A stretch of 64,000 bases of DNA from Isoperla grammatica (lineage: Eukaryota > Arthropoda > Insecta > Plecoptera > Perlodidae): assembly GCA_945910005.1 (NCBI GenBank), contig OX246747.1, positions 35,126,622 through 35,190,621 of the forward strand, given 5' to 3'. How positions within the stretch are numbered: the first letter of the stretch is position 1; each line of letters opens with the position of its first letter. Under the pieces are notes generated by a model that worked only from the letters and a program-made list of their open reading frames with translations, searched no databases and was not told where the DNA came from. A program made the translations under genes and the position numbers. Positions 44,700 to 54,796 of this stretch are shown in pieces.

Positions 44700-45570
44700 T
44701 TAGCTTGCTTGCTTGCTTGCACCAAGTTTGTGTTTGTTTGTTTGTTCGATCGAGCATGGTGGTGTAATTATATAACTTGAAGCTAACTTTATAGAGGTTA
44801 GTTCTTGTGTGTGCGTGGTTTGAGACCGAACATTTGTGCTGCTAATGGCAAAGCGGAGGAGTTTAGATCTGCTAACTAAAATGGAAACCGCGCAAAATTG
44901 CTGTCTTTGTTTGTTTGTTTGTTTTGTTTAGCCATAAGCGCTGAATCCTGTGGCTTGGTAAGACTGTATTCTAAATATTTCTTACATTATGTATTATCAA
45001 TGCGATTTTTATTTTGATTATTCATTATGGATGTGTTAGCTAGTAACTTTGTAACTACATAGAAACTAAACCTATTTTAGTTTTACTTTAGAAAATGTGT
45101 TTCGCAGATCTTTACATATTAGAGAGATTTCCATTTTACATATTTGTAACAATATTGAACAACGAAAGCCAATTCCCTATTCAAGCGACCACAATCCCGC
45201 ACATCAAGCTATTCTCATGGGAAGAGAGAGAAAGCGAACGAGAAAAATGAACATTTTCCATTCAAAACAACACAAAACAAAATCGCTCGTATACACATAT
45301 GAATCCCACAAAAACAAATGAATTCGGCTCCGTACCAACCATTAAAAAAAAAAAAACTCCACTAAATAAACAGCGGCAACTCTTCATCAGAAATTCTCTC
45401 AGTTTCGTTGTTCGCTCTTCGACCCTTGAATTCGAAAACGGGGGGGGGGGGGGGGGGGGCGCATTTCCATTGAAATAAAAAACTCTTTTTCATCCGCATG
45501 TGCACACAAATGAAGGGTGCGTATCACAATGGTCGTATTCTTTGCATCCCATTGGCGCAGATTGTCTGGC
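44700..45570. other. AT-rich DNA with (tttg)n and poly-G tract
   Basis: Contains ttgc/tttg microsatellites (44704-44750, 44904-44930) and a G run of about 19 at 45441-45459. No gene. Confidence 0.5.
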
Positions 45571-45573
45571 GTG

Positions 45574-45965
45574 TCTGTCGACAGGGGTGTTAGGGGTGGA
45601 CGCTACTAACCACCCCGTCTACAGGACGTTCACCAGGAGATAACACACCAGTACAGAGAGATATAACTTCTCCGACATAGGTAAATCACAGGTAAAATTG
45701 CCCCAACGCAAGTCTACTTATATCTGTCGACAGGGGTGTTAGGGGTGGACGCAACTAACCACCCCGTCTACAGGTCGTTCACCAGGAGATAACACCCCAG
45801 AACAGAGAGATATATGTCAATAAAATTAAAATATTTGCGGGTTATTCCGCCACGTCCTACCTCCATATTGTGCCGACGTTTCAGGAACCTTATGGTCCCT
45901 ATCAACAGGGCGTCGAACTCCAACTGATTTCAGTTAGAGTCGGGTTCCGTTGGAGTTCGACGCCC
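45574..45965 (-). mobile_element. Retroelement-like terminal region with repeated block and hairpin
   Basis: A ~92-bp block ('tgtcgacaggggtgttaggg', 'ctaaccaccccgtctacagg', 'cgttcaccaggagataacac') is repeated at 45574-45664 and 45725-45816. It is followed by 'tgtgccgacgtttcaggaac' (minus sense: cctgaaacgtcggcaca). This type of motif is often met near the ends of Penelope-like and other retroelements. An 18-bp hairpin ('agggcgtcgaactccaac' and its complement) brackets 45908-45965. No polymerase coding is present, so the class is uncertain. Confidence 0.45.
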
Positions 45966-46325
45966 TAAAGATAATATAAAGTGACTAAACCTACCCTGTA
46001 GGCTCCAAATACCATCCACGAGTGAGCGATAACCAATCAAAGATCGATATTTCAAATACGAAACATATGAATCAGTGATCGGACAGTGCGAACACCTGCG
46101 GACAAATGCCAGAATCAACAAGGCCGATTCAGAACAACTTTGAATTTATTGAGTGCTTCGTTGCTAGGACGGCTCCAAAGTCACCGTTTACTTATTCCTA
46201 AGCCAAGAAGTAATGGAATTGAATCCACATTAGAAGTTACAAAACTTCTGCCTGAAGCGGGATTTGAACCCGGGACCTTCTGCATTGGAAACAGGGATGC
46301 TAACCACTGGACCAACGAGGCATAT
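45966..46325 (-). mobile_element. SINE A, most complete copy with tRNA-like head
   Basis: Read on the minus strand it starts with a tRNA-like head (46323 down to 46245: gcctcgttggtccagtggtt, 'agcatccctg', 'tcccgggttcaaatcccgct'), with A- and B-box matches. It then runs through the common body ('cggtgactttggagccgtcc', 'gattggttatcgctcactcg', 'cctacagggtaggtttagtc'). It is cut off at 45966 before the usual tail. The acceptor stem does not pair, so the head is not a working tRNA. This copy defines SINE A as tRNA-derived. Confidence 0.88.
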
Positions 46326-46815
46326 TCATATCTAGTGTATTATTTACTCATGAATGTAGTATAAATAATTTGTATAAAACGGGAGTGCGTATTATATATA
46401 TCCAGGTCGGCCCCCCTTTACATCCCCCAGTCACTTAAAACTAGTCCAGCCAATGAGCGGTCCGCGTTCAGTCAATAGGCTTCTAACACATGTATCAAAG
46501 GCCGTACAACTTTTGTCTAACGGAAGCCGGGCTAGCTGGCTGGCTGGTTGAAAACACGGGTTAATTTACGTAATGGGATGTCAATTTAACTTCACACTTG
46601 ATGTGAATAGAGGGACCTTGTCGAAAACATTGACCCCGACGGAAACGCCGAGCACGCGAATCACGGGAAACGGGCGGGGTTTAAATCGGGATTGAAATTT
46701 TAACATTTGAAATAATAATGCACATGCAATACGAACTGAAATTAATCGTGGTAGATTTAAATAAGCACCCCTGATTTTTGTATTGCTTTGAAATACATTA
46801 AAAAGTAAAACAAAA
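46326..46815. other. Unique DNA with CpG-richer stretch
   Basis: 46600-46690 is CpG-richer ('gacggaaacgccgagcacgc', 'gaaacgggcggggttt', a GC-box-like word). It could be a small promoter-like patch, but no exon was recognised beside it. Confidence 0.3.
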
Positions 46816-47020
46816 TTGATAATGTCTTAAAGAGAATTGAGTCCTCTTTCTTATGAATGTGTTTTTGTTGTATAATAAATAATTGTATATAAATAATAGT
46901 TAGTTGGAAAGGTGTATTGAGAACAAGAACATTTGAAAAAAGAAAATCTCTATTGGAACGCAGAAACATTGATAAGAAATAGCACTAAATTCTCGATAGA
47001 AGCTAACCTATTTTGGAAGA
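46816..47020. repeat. Interspersed repeat family F, copy 2
   Basis: See 39640-39875: shared 'cctctttcttatgaatgtg', 'ggaaaggtgtattgag', 'caagaacatttgaaaaaag' and 'tattggaacgcagaaacatt'. Confidence 0.6.
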
Positions 47021-47565
47021 CTTTGTAACAATTTTAACAGTTAGAATTCGGGGGTTCCTCAGCTGATAAATGGACATAAAACCTTACACACAAATTTATT
47101 TTTTCAATAAAAAATATATATCCTACTACACAGTGCCATCGATTCCAAAGAAGTCAAGTAGTCTTTCCAACGACTTAGGAATTGCGTATTGTTGAAATTG
47201 TGTGTAGGTATCCAATATTCAGTGACTGTTAGCCAGATCGCTCGCAACGCTCTCTGTGCACTTGTTACTCCTCCCCAGCGCTCCCAGCGTCGCTTTATCG
47301 AAGCTCGTCGGTAACCTAAACTGTGCATGTATTACATGACATGGTATAGTGTATCTTATTACACTATACTATACTACTCACTAATGGGCAAGCGAGATAC
47401 CCATACCCGCATGTTACATGATACTTCCCTCAACACATACTCACTGCATGGTTCATCTCCATCTTCCAGTACAGGAAGTGTATCTCTATATAGCGCTTCA
47501 ATCTAATTGAACGATAAACAGTGTTTATAGGGATGTGCCACGCACAATTATCATTATATATACTA
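47021..47565. other. Unique DNA, no gene recognised
   Basis: The minus-strand frame at 47104-47328 shows no known domain. No element ends. Confidence 0.4.
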
Positions 47566-47985
47566 GTTGATTCAATATACAATGAAGATACTAAATAGTT
47601 ACTTAACAATTCCTTCTAGAGTGACTATGAATTACTGATAAAATTGCACATTTCAAACAAAGATGTATTTATGATCAAATAGAATATTGAAGGTCTATTT
47701 TTTATTGAAGATCTATTTTATTAATGTATACTATTTATTTTTACAAAACGAGAAATGCGTTAATATGTTTCAACTATATAAGGAATCATTATAAATGTAT
47801 TCGTTGATTCAATACACAACTACGATACTAAATAGTTGTTAAACAATTCCATTATTCACAGAGCGCCTATGTAAAATTGCACATTTCAAACACAAATGTA
47901 TTTATGATAAAATTGAATTGAAGATCTATTTTTTAAGATTTATACTATTAATGGTTAGAAATAGAAATTTTGTAAATATGTGGCA
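47566..47985. repeat. Direct duplication, ~235-bp spacing
   Basis: Both copies (from about 47568 and 47802) contain 'gttgattcaata.acaa', 'gatactaaatagtt', 'aacaattcc', 'attgcacatttcaaac' and 'tgtatttatgat.aaat', ending in 'gaagatctatttt'. Confidence 0.85.
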
Positions 47986-49120
47986 ACTATAAGAAGGGAG
48001 AGGACCCTTCCTACCAGCGCCTAAGTCTATTCTTTCTTATATTCCGTCATTGGTCCGTATCAAAAATATCAATTTTCTTTACTCCACTTTATGTCGTCAA
48101 TATCCAACATTTCACCCTCAACTTTGTTATTAATTCGTGCACGAAACTACGTCCGAATAAAACGACAATTCTTTTCATTTCAACTTTTCCATAACTTCTT
48201 CCTACGTCAATTTTTCACAAAACAAAATGCAAATTAGTGTAAAAAAAAGTTGAAACGAACAGAGAATGCAACCTTTCGGTGTAATGAATGCCAAAGCAAA
48301 CGAGACTCGCATTGCAAGAATTATGAACGAAAACAACTTCGACCACGATTACAAAGCGTCTAAACCACGCGATGTTTCTCTCGACCACAACTAATCGATA
48401 ATCGTTTCATATCGATCTGTTTGAACTCGGAAGACGAAAACCTATGCAAAGAACATAATTTGACTAATGCCATTCTCACAAGTTGTGTAAATTATATTAT
48501 TCGTATATATGCGTTTAAGCAATTGGAGTTTACCATAATTTGTGTTTCATGAAGTATTTACAAACCTTCGATAATTCCTTTTTTTAAATTCACTTGAAAA
48601 TTAATCAAGACAGAAACATATTTTATAATGTAAAAATGTTATATAGGCGGTGTTGTAACGTAATTTATCTAAATCATTATCATTACCAACGTTATTACTT
48701 CAACAATATATCCACTGTGATTCTTCCTTTTTAATTCTAACGGAAATACAAACTCGACATGAACTTCAGTACTACTACTTCTATATCATAATGATTGCAT
48801 TTATTATTATTAATTATCATCATAATTTATAATGTGCTATGACGTTTACGTTCTTCACAATGACACATGCACCCTGTAAAATGTTGTTTATGAAGGATAT
48901 AAATGACGGGAACATAATTCCTTGTTAAATGTCGCGAAATCGTTTTTTTTTCTAAACGCAATAATTTATTATGATATTATGATTGAAATAAGGAATTCAC
49001 CGACAAGTCCTTTTTAAATGTAGAGAGCTACAGTTGAATAATGGTTTCTACGTGCAGACGTTTAAAAAATTAGGGTATTATGTAATGAAGACAATAATTA
49101 AGAGATCGGACGACAAACCA
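47986..49120. other. AT-rich DNA, no gene recognised
   Basis: Unique AT-rich sequence without supportable exons or element ends. Confidence 0.5.
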
Positions 49121-49124
49121 TATT

Positions 49125-49270
49125 TCGCAGTCGATTTTACGATATTCGATAAATAATAGATCATTCTAAATAAATAAATCGAACTTATTTTTCGATAATC
49201 GAAATCTATTATTCGACAATCGAAATTTATTTTTTCGATTATCGAAATTCACTTTTCGATAATCGAATTG
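49125..49270. repeat. Short palindromic tandem repeat (tcgataatcgaa)n
   Basis: Several units of 'ttttcgataatcgaa' and 'attcgacaatcgaaa' give overlapping small hairpins. Confidence 0.85.
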
Positions 49271-50540
49271 TGTTTCATGTCTTTCAGTTTCAAAAACGTC
49301 CTAACAAATTGTGTGTAAATAGTGAGTTAACGTATGATCACAATACATTGACACCGAAACAGAACTCTCAAATCATCATCAAAACACAAACATTTCAAAA
49401 GTAATTATACAACGTTGCCAGTTTTCGCGCCGTCCATCCGTTCAATATTCATCATTGATGAACTCTTCGCAATTCCTACTCCCCTAATTACTTTCGGCAA
49501 TATCCATCCATCCCGACAGTGTTAGTTAGTTAGATCGTGGGAGATACGGGCCAGGGCTAGTCCCATAATAACATGCGGGGGGTGGGGGTGGGGGTTGAGA
49601 GGGGGCGGGTGGTAACTCGCGGAAATTCCACCGAGTAGGGGTAGGGAGTAGGGGGTGGGGGGTAAATCGACGGACAGCAGATTTCATTTACTAGGGGATG
49701 GTACAAATTGATACACGAGTAATTAAGAACTTAGTGAGTTGATGGTGATAATGTGGGCAGCAATTATTTATACCTGGCTTGATTAGTCGGTTAATTAATA
49801 TTATGAAAAATGTACCGTCGGTTTAATTAGTAATTTTACTTGTGATGATGGCGGCTTACTGGGTTCCTGTGGGGTACCTACATTGTATAATACACCTATT
49901 AGCTAAAAATTAAAATAATGTTGGAAAAATTCATGAAAATTCAGATTTAAAAAAATATTGTCCGCATTTTTGTCTCGTAAATACACATTTTCTTTCATAC
50001 AAAAGTTTTCGTTCCATAAAAGGCGAAAAAAAAACGATGATAATAAGTGCATTGATATAATTTTAAAACGTATTGAAATGGTTATCATATCAGATGGAAA
50101 TCGCATAGTTGGTTACATTTCGAAAGTTGACAGGAAACTGTGCACAGAAAAATACGAACAGTATTCTATGACATTGTTAAATCTTCCTTTCTAGAACATT
50201 TTTGTGAATTTTTTACTTTTTATTGACGACAATCAGATAAACTCCGTGGCTGTTTTTCTATCCTCATTCACAATTGACAAGATATAATATGAATACTTCA
50301 TTATAGAATAGAGTGTGAAATAGATAAGGATTGAACTAAAACGGCTTCCCCTGCTGGTTATAGTTATAGTGACAATTTTGATTTCTATCAATTTCGTCAC
50401 GAGCTCTAAATGACACGATAACGGTACAGACAACGTGATAAAACCATAGTATATGCAACATAATTAATCAATGGCAGCTTAGAACACACACGTAATTACT
50501 CTAAATACTTTAACTGCACTCAATTTTAGTCGACATGGTT
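49270..50540. other. Unique DNA with G-rich segment, no gene
   Basis: A G-rich, purine-biased segment (49574-49665) is followed by AT-rich unique sequence. Overlapping frames at 49903-50433 lack domains. Confidence 0.45.
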
Positions 50541-50548
50541 ACTGGCAG

Positions 50549-50815
50549 TGGTGTATTTGAGCCTAGGCGGGCTTAGGCACCGCCTAGGCACTTTTATTTG
50601 GAGGATAGGCTAGGCTAGCCTAGGCGCTTTTTCACAGTACTGTTGTTTAAATGTCACAAAACTAAAGTTTAACAATATACTTAATAAGACTCTAACATTA
50701 TTTTCTATTGATTTGAGTAACTTGAGAGCTCACGTATCATTTCCCACAATAGTTCAAGAAATCACCACCAGAGGGAAGAGGGGGAGATGAACTTACCTAT
50801 ACCCAATACACCACA
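50549..50815. mobile_element. Possible hAT-type MITE
   Basis: The left end 'cagtggtgtatttgagccta' resembles hAT termini. The complement at the right, 'tacccaatacaccaca', pairs with its first bases. A strongly palindromic 'taggcgggcttaggcaccgc' / 'ctaggctagcctaggcgc' region follows the left end. I could not find a target duplication. Confidence 0.35.
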
Positions 50816-50969
50816 TCGTAGTACATTGCACTCAAACCATTTCCCCCCCTCCCGGATCGATTCCAGTTAAACTCGACTCAAGTCAAAACAAATTTCTGAC
50901 ATGGAAGAAATCCCGAACTAACTTGACATCGGGGATATCAAGATAAACAACTGGACTGTAAGTTGTTGA

Positions 50970-51172
50970 ACGCACGCGAGGCTAAACAGATGAAATACTG
51001 AAATACGTCGTCTAACTCTACAACAACAACAAAAGCGTGACGTCACTGTCTTTCCAAAGAAGTCGATAATGTTGAGGCTAAACAGATGAAATACTGAAAT
51101 ACGTCGTCTAACTCTACAACAACAACAAAAGCGTGACGTCACTGTCTTTCCAAAGAAGTCGATAATGTTGAG
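50970..51172. repeat. Direct duplication, ~96-bp unit with CRE core
   Basis: 'gaggctaaacagatgaaata', 'ctgaaatacgtcgtctaact', 'aaaagcgtgacgtcactgtc' and 'caaagaagtcgataatgttg' occur twice (about 50980-51075 and 51074-51172). Each unit contains a perfect CRE palindrome, tgacgtca. Confidence 0.96.
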
Positions 51173-51332
51173 GCCGCATAGGACGGTCTTCTTTAGCAAG
51201 AAGTGCTTTGCGTTGTAACGTGAAAATATCTAAAACGTTGTCTATATCTAAATTAGGATATACTTGTCTTGAAACAACTTTACAGATGCTTTCGTCATAA
51301 AAGAGTGCATTCATGGTCAACCAGGGAGCCAT
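51114..51332 (-). other. 72-codon open frame, possible exon
   Basis: Begins MAPWLTMNALFYDESICKVV and contains YPNLDIDNVLDIFTLQRKAL. Its balanced acidic, basic and aliphatic composition looks more protein-like than most frames here. It ends in the duplicated block after LLWKDSDV. I recognise no family and see no decisive splice sites. Confidence 0.2.
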
Positions 51333-51835
51333 AATGTCAAATATAGTCCCGTCAAATTAACTTGCAAGGTGTTGTCGTCACGGATTACGTAATAGTGAAG
51401 TGACGCGTGTGACAACTACCAACCTAAATCTAGTTGCATCTCGTTCTCTTGCCTCAGGTATTGTAGTGATAATATCGCTCGCCTGTTTTCAGACGTGGTG
51501 GGGTTGCATTCCATTCACGGTTGGTGTGCCAGTCAATACAGTGGACAATAACTATCGGGCAATCTTGAGGTGAATACCGTTGAAATAAACCGTGTGGAGC
51601 ACTTCTCAGTATTTAAGGGGACACCTTGCTTCTTACGTCGTGGCCAGTATACCTATTTCTGATTGGTTCGTCTATGAAGAACGCATCGAAAAGGTTGTTG
51701 CCGCAAAGAAGGGTAGTACAGAAACCTTCTTTACCGATCCCTCTTCGGGTTAGTTCGTGAGTTCCCGGTTGTGTGAATATAGCAACGATGCGATTTTTTA
51801 TGTGCTGTTTACTTCGTTGTCGTATTGCCGATATA
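51333..51835. other. Unique DNA, no gene recognised
   Basis: Moderate GC, no paired element ends and no domain-bearing frame. Confidence 0.4.
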
Positions 51836-51974
51836 TATATATATATATATATAAAAACTGTGTACTAGGTGGAGAGGATATTAAAAATTAAGAATGACAT
51901 TGGCTTTGCTATAGTACACGCGCTCTGTAAATTTAGCGAAGGAGAAAGAGGGAACGACGAAGAGAGATGAGAGA

Positions 51975-52015
<41 letters not shown>

Positions 52016-52095
52016 TTGATTGATTGATTGATTTCGGTCTTTATTATGGGCGGGATTAAGGCCAGTGAGGCGAGAGAGAGAGAGAGCGAGAGAGA
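51836..52095. repeat. (at)n, (ga)n, (gatt)n microsatellite cluster
   Basis: (at) at 51832-51852, (ga) at 51976-52012, (gatt) at 52014-52032 and (ga) at 52070-52095. The overlapping Leu/Ser-rich frames on the minus strand are translations of these runs. Confidence 0.95.
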
Positions 52096-52475
52096 ACAAT
52101 CCCAAATACCAAAACATTGTACATCTATCATGATGATTGCATGAAATTATACAAACCAAACACAATAACAATTGAGAGCCCCATCACCGACTGAAATATT
52201 ACAATATTCCTCAACTCTTCGCTTCAAAGTCCACCTGTTGCAATTTTCTTATCCACTCACCCATCCCACTCATTCACTTCTATACATACATAATACACAA
52301 CACAATGGCGGAAATTATGTAAAACAACCCGAACAGTAACAGAACCGTTTGCTAAACCGAACCTCAGCCGCGGCTCATTACAAATTGTATGCTAATTTTA
52401 TTACCCAACTACTACTAGATCATATTATGAATAATCGCCTTTCGAAATTTCGTAAACATTGACTTATATACATAC
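52096..52475. other. AT-rich DNA, no gene recognised
   Basis: Nothing supportable apart from proximity to the SINE B insertion. Confidence 0.45.
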
Positions 52476-52486
52476 ATATATACAAA

Positions 52487-52749
52487 CCGATAGAGGTGGC
52501 TCAGCGGTAAGACGCGAGACTCTAATTCGGGAGGTCGCCGGTTCGATTCCGGCCACCGGCAGTCCTGACTGAAGGTTTTTTCCGAGGTTTTCCTCAGTCA
52601 TAAAAGCGAATGCTGGGATTGAGTCATACTATCAGCCCTCGGACATTCCTTCCCAACTATCCAAACACCCTAATAACCTAGTTAGTCACCTGTAGAGGAG
52701 CACATCAGATAAAGCTGGTGTGCACCCTATAACGGGTATTCCTAAAAAA

Positions 52750-52806
<57 letters not shown>
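52487..52806 (+). mobile_element. SINE B, full-length, with 11-bp target duplication
   Basis: Starts with a tRNA-like head having perfect A box (tggctcagcgg) and B box (ggttcgattcc). The anticodon region 'gagactctaattcgggagg' resembles an arginine tRNA with one base lost. The body follows ('gaaggttttttccgaggttt', 'tcctcagtcataaaagcgaa', 'tgctgggattgagtcatact', 'gataaagctggtgtgcaccc'). It ends in (att)n. The direct repeat atatatacaaa flanks it (52476-52486 and 52807-52817). The box structure and clean duplication indicate a RNA polymerase III-transcribed SINE moved by LINE machinery, inserted fairly recently. Confidence 0.93.
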
Positions 52807-52813
<7 letters not shown>

Positions 52814-52973
52814 CAAAACGTGAATTTAAATTATATACAACGTTGCGGCACACTTAAAACACGATTTGATTGGGTTTTAATTTCGTGTAACCATTGTCGT
52901 TGTAGATCGTTGATAATTTAAATGTAACACAAGTGTCGTTGTGGGGTAGTAAACTGTGGCTAGTTTAAACGGT

Positions 52974-52991
52974 TGGGGGGGGGGGGGGGGT
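52974..52991. repeat. Poly-G tract
   Basis: A run of about 16 G after 'aaacggtt'. Confidence 0.93.
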
Positions 52992-54485
52992 GAATGTTAC
53001 CTGTCGATGTCATTTGCGAGTGTACATGATGTGCGATTAGTCGATTACCTAAGGGAAGCGAGATAATTGCAATTGTTATCGCAAAGAATTCGTCACGAGA
53101 GCAGGAAACCCAAATGTCGAACTTTTCTGGCTGATTCTCTGCCAATGTCAAACATGGGTACTTCCGTCTTTTGTTTAAGAGTGTTCCGCACAGTAGTTCA
53201 ATACGTGAAACTTTCTTTTTGGAACAATGTGGTGCTGATAATAATATCAATATATGTATATACAGATATTTTCAACAATTGGATGTAAAATTGTTTGGGT
53301 GAAACTAGACAATTTCGATAATATCTCAAACTGTCTCATTGATCGAACCGTAATACATTCTATATCCATTTTTTGAGTATATCTGTAATCTGTGGATCTT
53401 AGAGTAGATCATTTTAAAATTTAATCTAATTTTAAAGATACGGATCAAAAAATCTTACTCTCGCGAACCATGCGTGTCTTCATTTGTTACGAACTAAAAC
53501 TGTAGGTGATATTTCTACTCGCATAAACGCTAGGGTTATTGTTTCGACTATATTCAGTCTTGGTACCCAAAATAAGAGCCACAATGCCTTAAAAGTAGAA
53601 AAAAGCATCGACGGAACTGCTAAAATATATTTACGCATTTATTTGCTTAAGCAATAGATTCTGACCGGGATTCGAATCTAGAACCAATGTTCTCCATATC
53701 AGTACTCTAGCCAACTGGACTGGCTATCCCAAACGACTAATTATTTTCATTACCACTCTCACAAAACCAGACACCAGAAGAGAGGGTTTACCAACCATGC
53801 CAGATAAACATCAGTTCTCCATCTATCATAATATGTGAATTACGATCCAGCAGATAATAATTAGCAAACGCATTCATATTTTATTTAACAGCTCTATATA
53901 TAATTTCGTAATTATTTATTTTTAAATATATTACATACATACATACAATAGTCAGTCTATCATTTATATGATTTTTTCTGTTATGTAAAGTGAATAGTGA
54001 TTAAACTTAGCATATATGCAACGCGAAAAAAAAAACAAGAAACGTGTAGTCTATAGGCCTATGGGTTTAATATCACATACAAACTAATTACTAGAATGAA
54101 TTAATGTCAAATATCACGCCATACGTACATTTGTCATAGACCATGATTGTGATAAGGCGTTTTAGAGTTGTAACAAAATTGACACAATACGAAGAGTTAT
54201 CATATACACGCATTTCTTTAAACAGAACCAGAAGAAAAAAATAGATGCGATTTTTGAGTAGAAAACATACAAAATAAGGGAAACGTTACAGATACGTTAT
54301 TTTAAAATGATGAACATTAAGTTCAGCTTACTGTGTAAGCTAAAAGGGTGTACCCTATATATTTGTAAATATCTAAGGTTGAAGGATAGAGAGAGCCAAT
54401 GAAAGAACAATTCGAAATTAAATTTCCATTGTAATATATTGAAGACACTAAAATATATTGAAGACAACTATTATTTAAAAGATGC
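52992..54485. other. AT-rich DNA with one tRNA-like remnant
   Basis: Unique AT-rich sequence. The tRNA-like remnant is listed separately at 53655-53735. An (acat)n run lies at 53933-53947. Confidence 0.45.
53655..53735 (-). repeat. tRNA-like SINE head, decayed
   Basis: On the minus strand: gatagccagtccagttggct, 'agagtactgatatggag' and 'ttctagattcgaatcccggt'. It has A- and B-box-like words in the right order and spacing (~75 bp), but the acceptor stem does not pair. Probably a third SINE lineage or a tRNA pseudogene. Confidence 0.5.
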
Positions 54486-54490
54486 CTTTA

Positions 54491-54796
54491 ACAAATAAAT
54501 GTATAAATAAAATAAAATAAACTCACATTTAGAGTCTACCCACTCAGTAACGAAACTGATTTGCAGTGGGGGACTTTAATTTAAAGCGACTAAACCAACC
54601 CTGTAGGCTCCGAACCCCATCGGCGAGTGAGCGATAACCAATCAAAGATCGATATTTCAAATACGAAACATATGAATCAGTGATTGGACAGTGCGAACAC
54701 CAGCGGACAAATGTCAGAATCAACAAGGCCGATTCAGAACAACTTTGAATTTATTGAGTGCTTCGTTGCTGCCCTAGCTCCAAAGTCACCGTTTAT
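54491..54796 (-). mobile_element. SINE A copy with tail, head missing
   Basis: From the tail on the minus strand (aataaataaaataaaataaa in plus sense, then 'cacatttagagtctacccac') through 'ccaaccctgtaggctccgaa' and 'gaataaattcaaag'-type body to 'agctccaaagtcaccgttta'. It lacks the tRNA head seen at 46245-46323. Confidence 0.9.

Noticed and set aside
46245..46323. Functional tRNA gene on the minus strand
   Set aside because: The acceptor stem has mismatches and the head is joined to the SINE A body.
51865..52171. Leu/Ser-rich minus-strand frames
   Set aside because: They are translations of (ga)n and related microsatellites.
52487..52560. Functional tRNA gene
   Set aside because: A and B boxes are perfect, but the acceptor stem does not pair and the sequence continues into a SINE body with target duplications.
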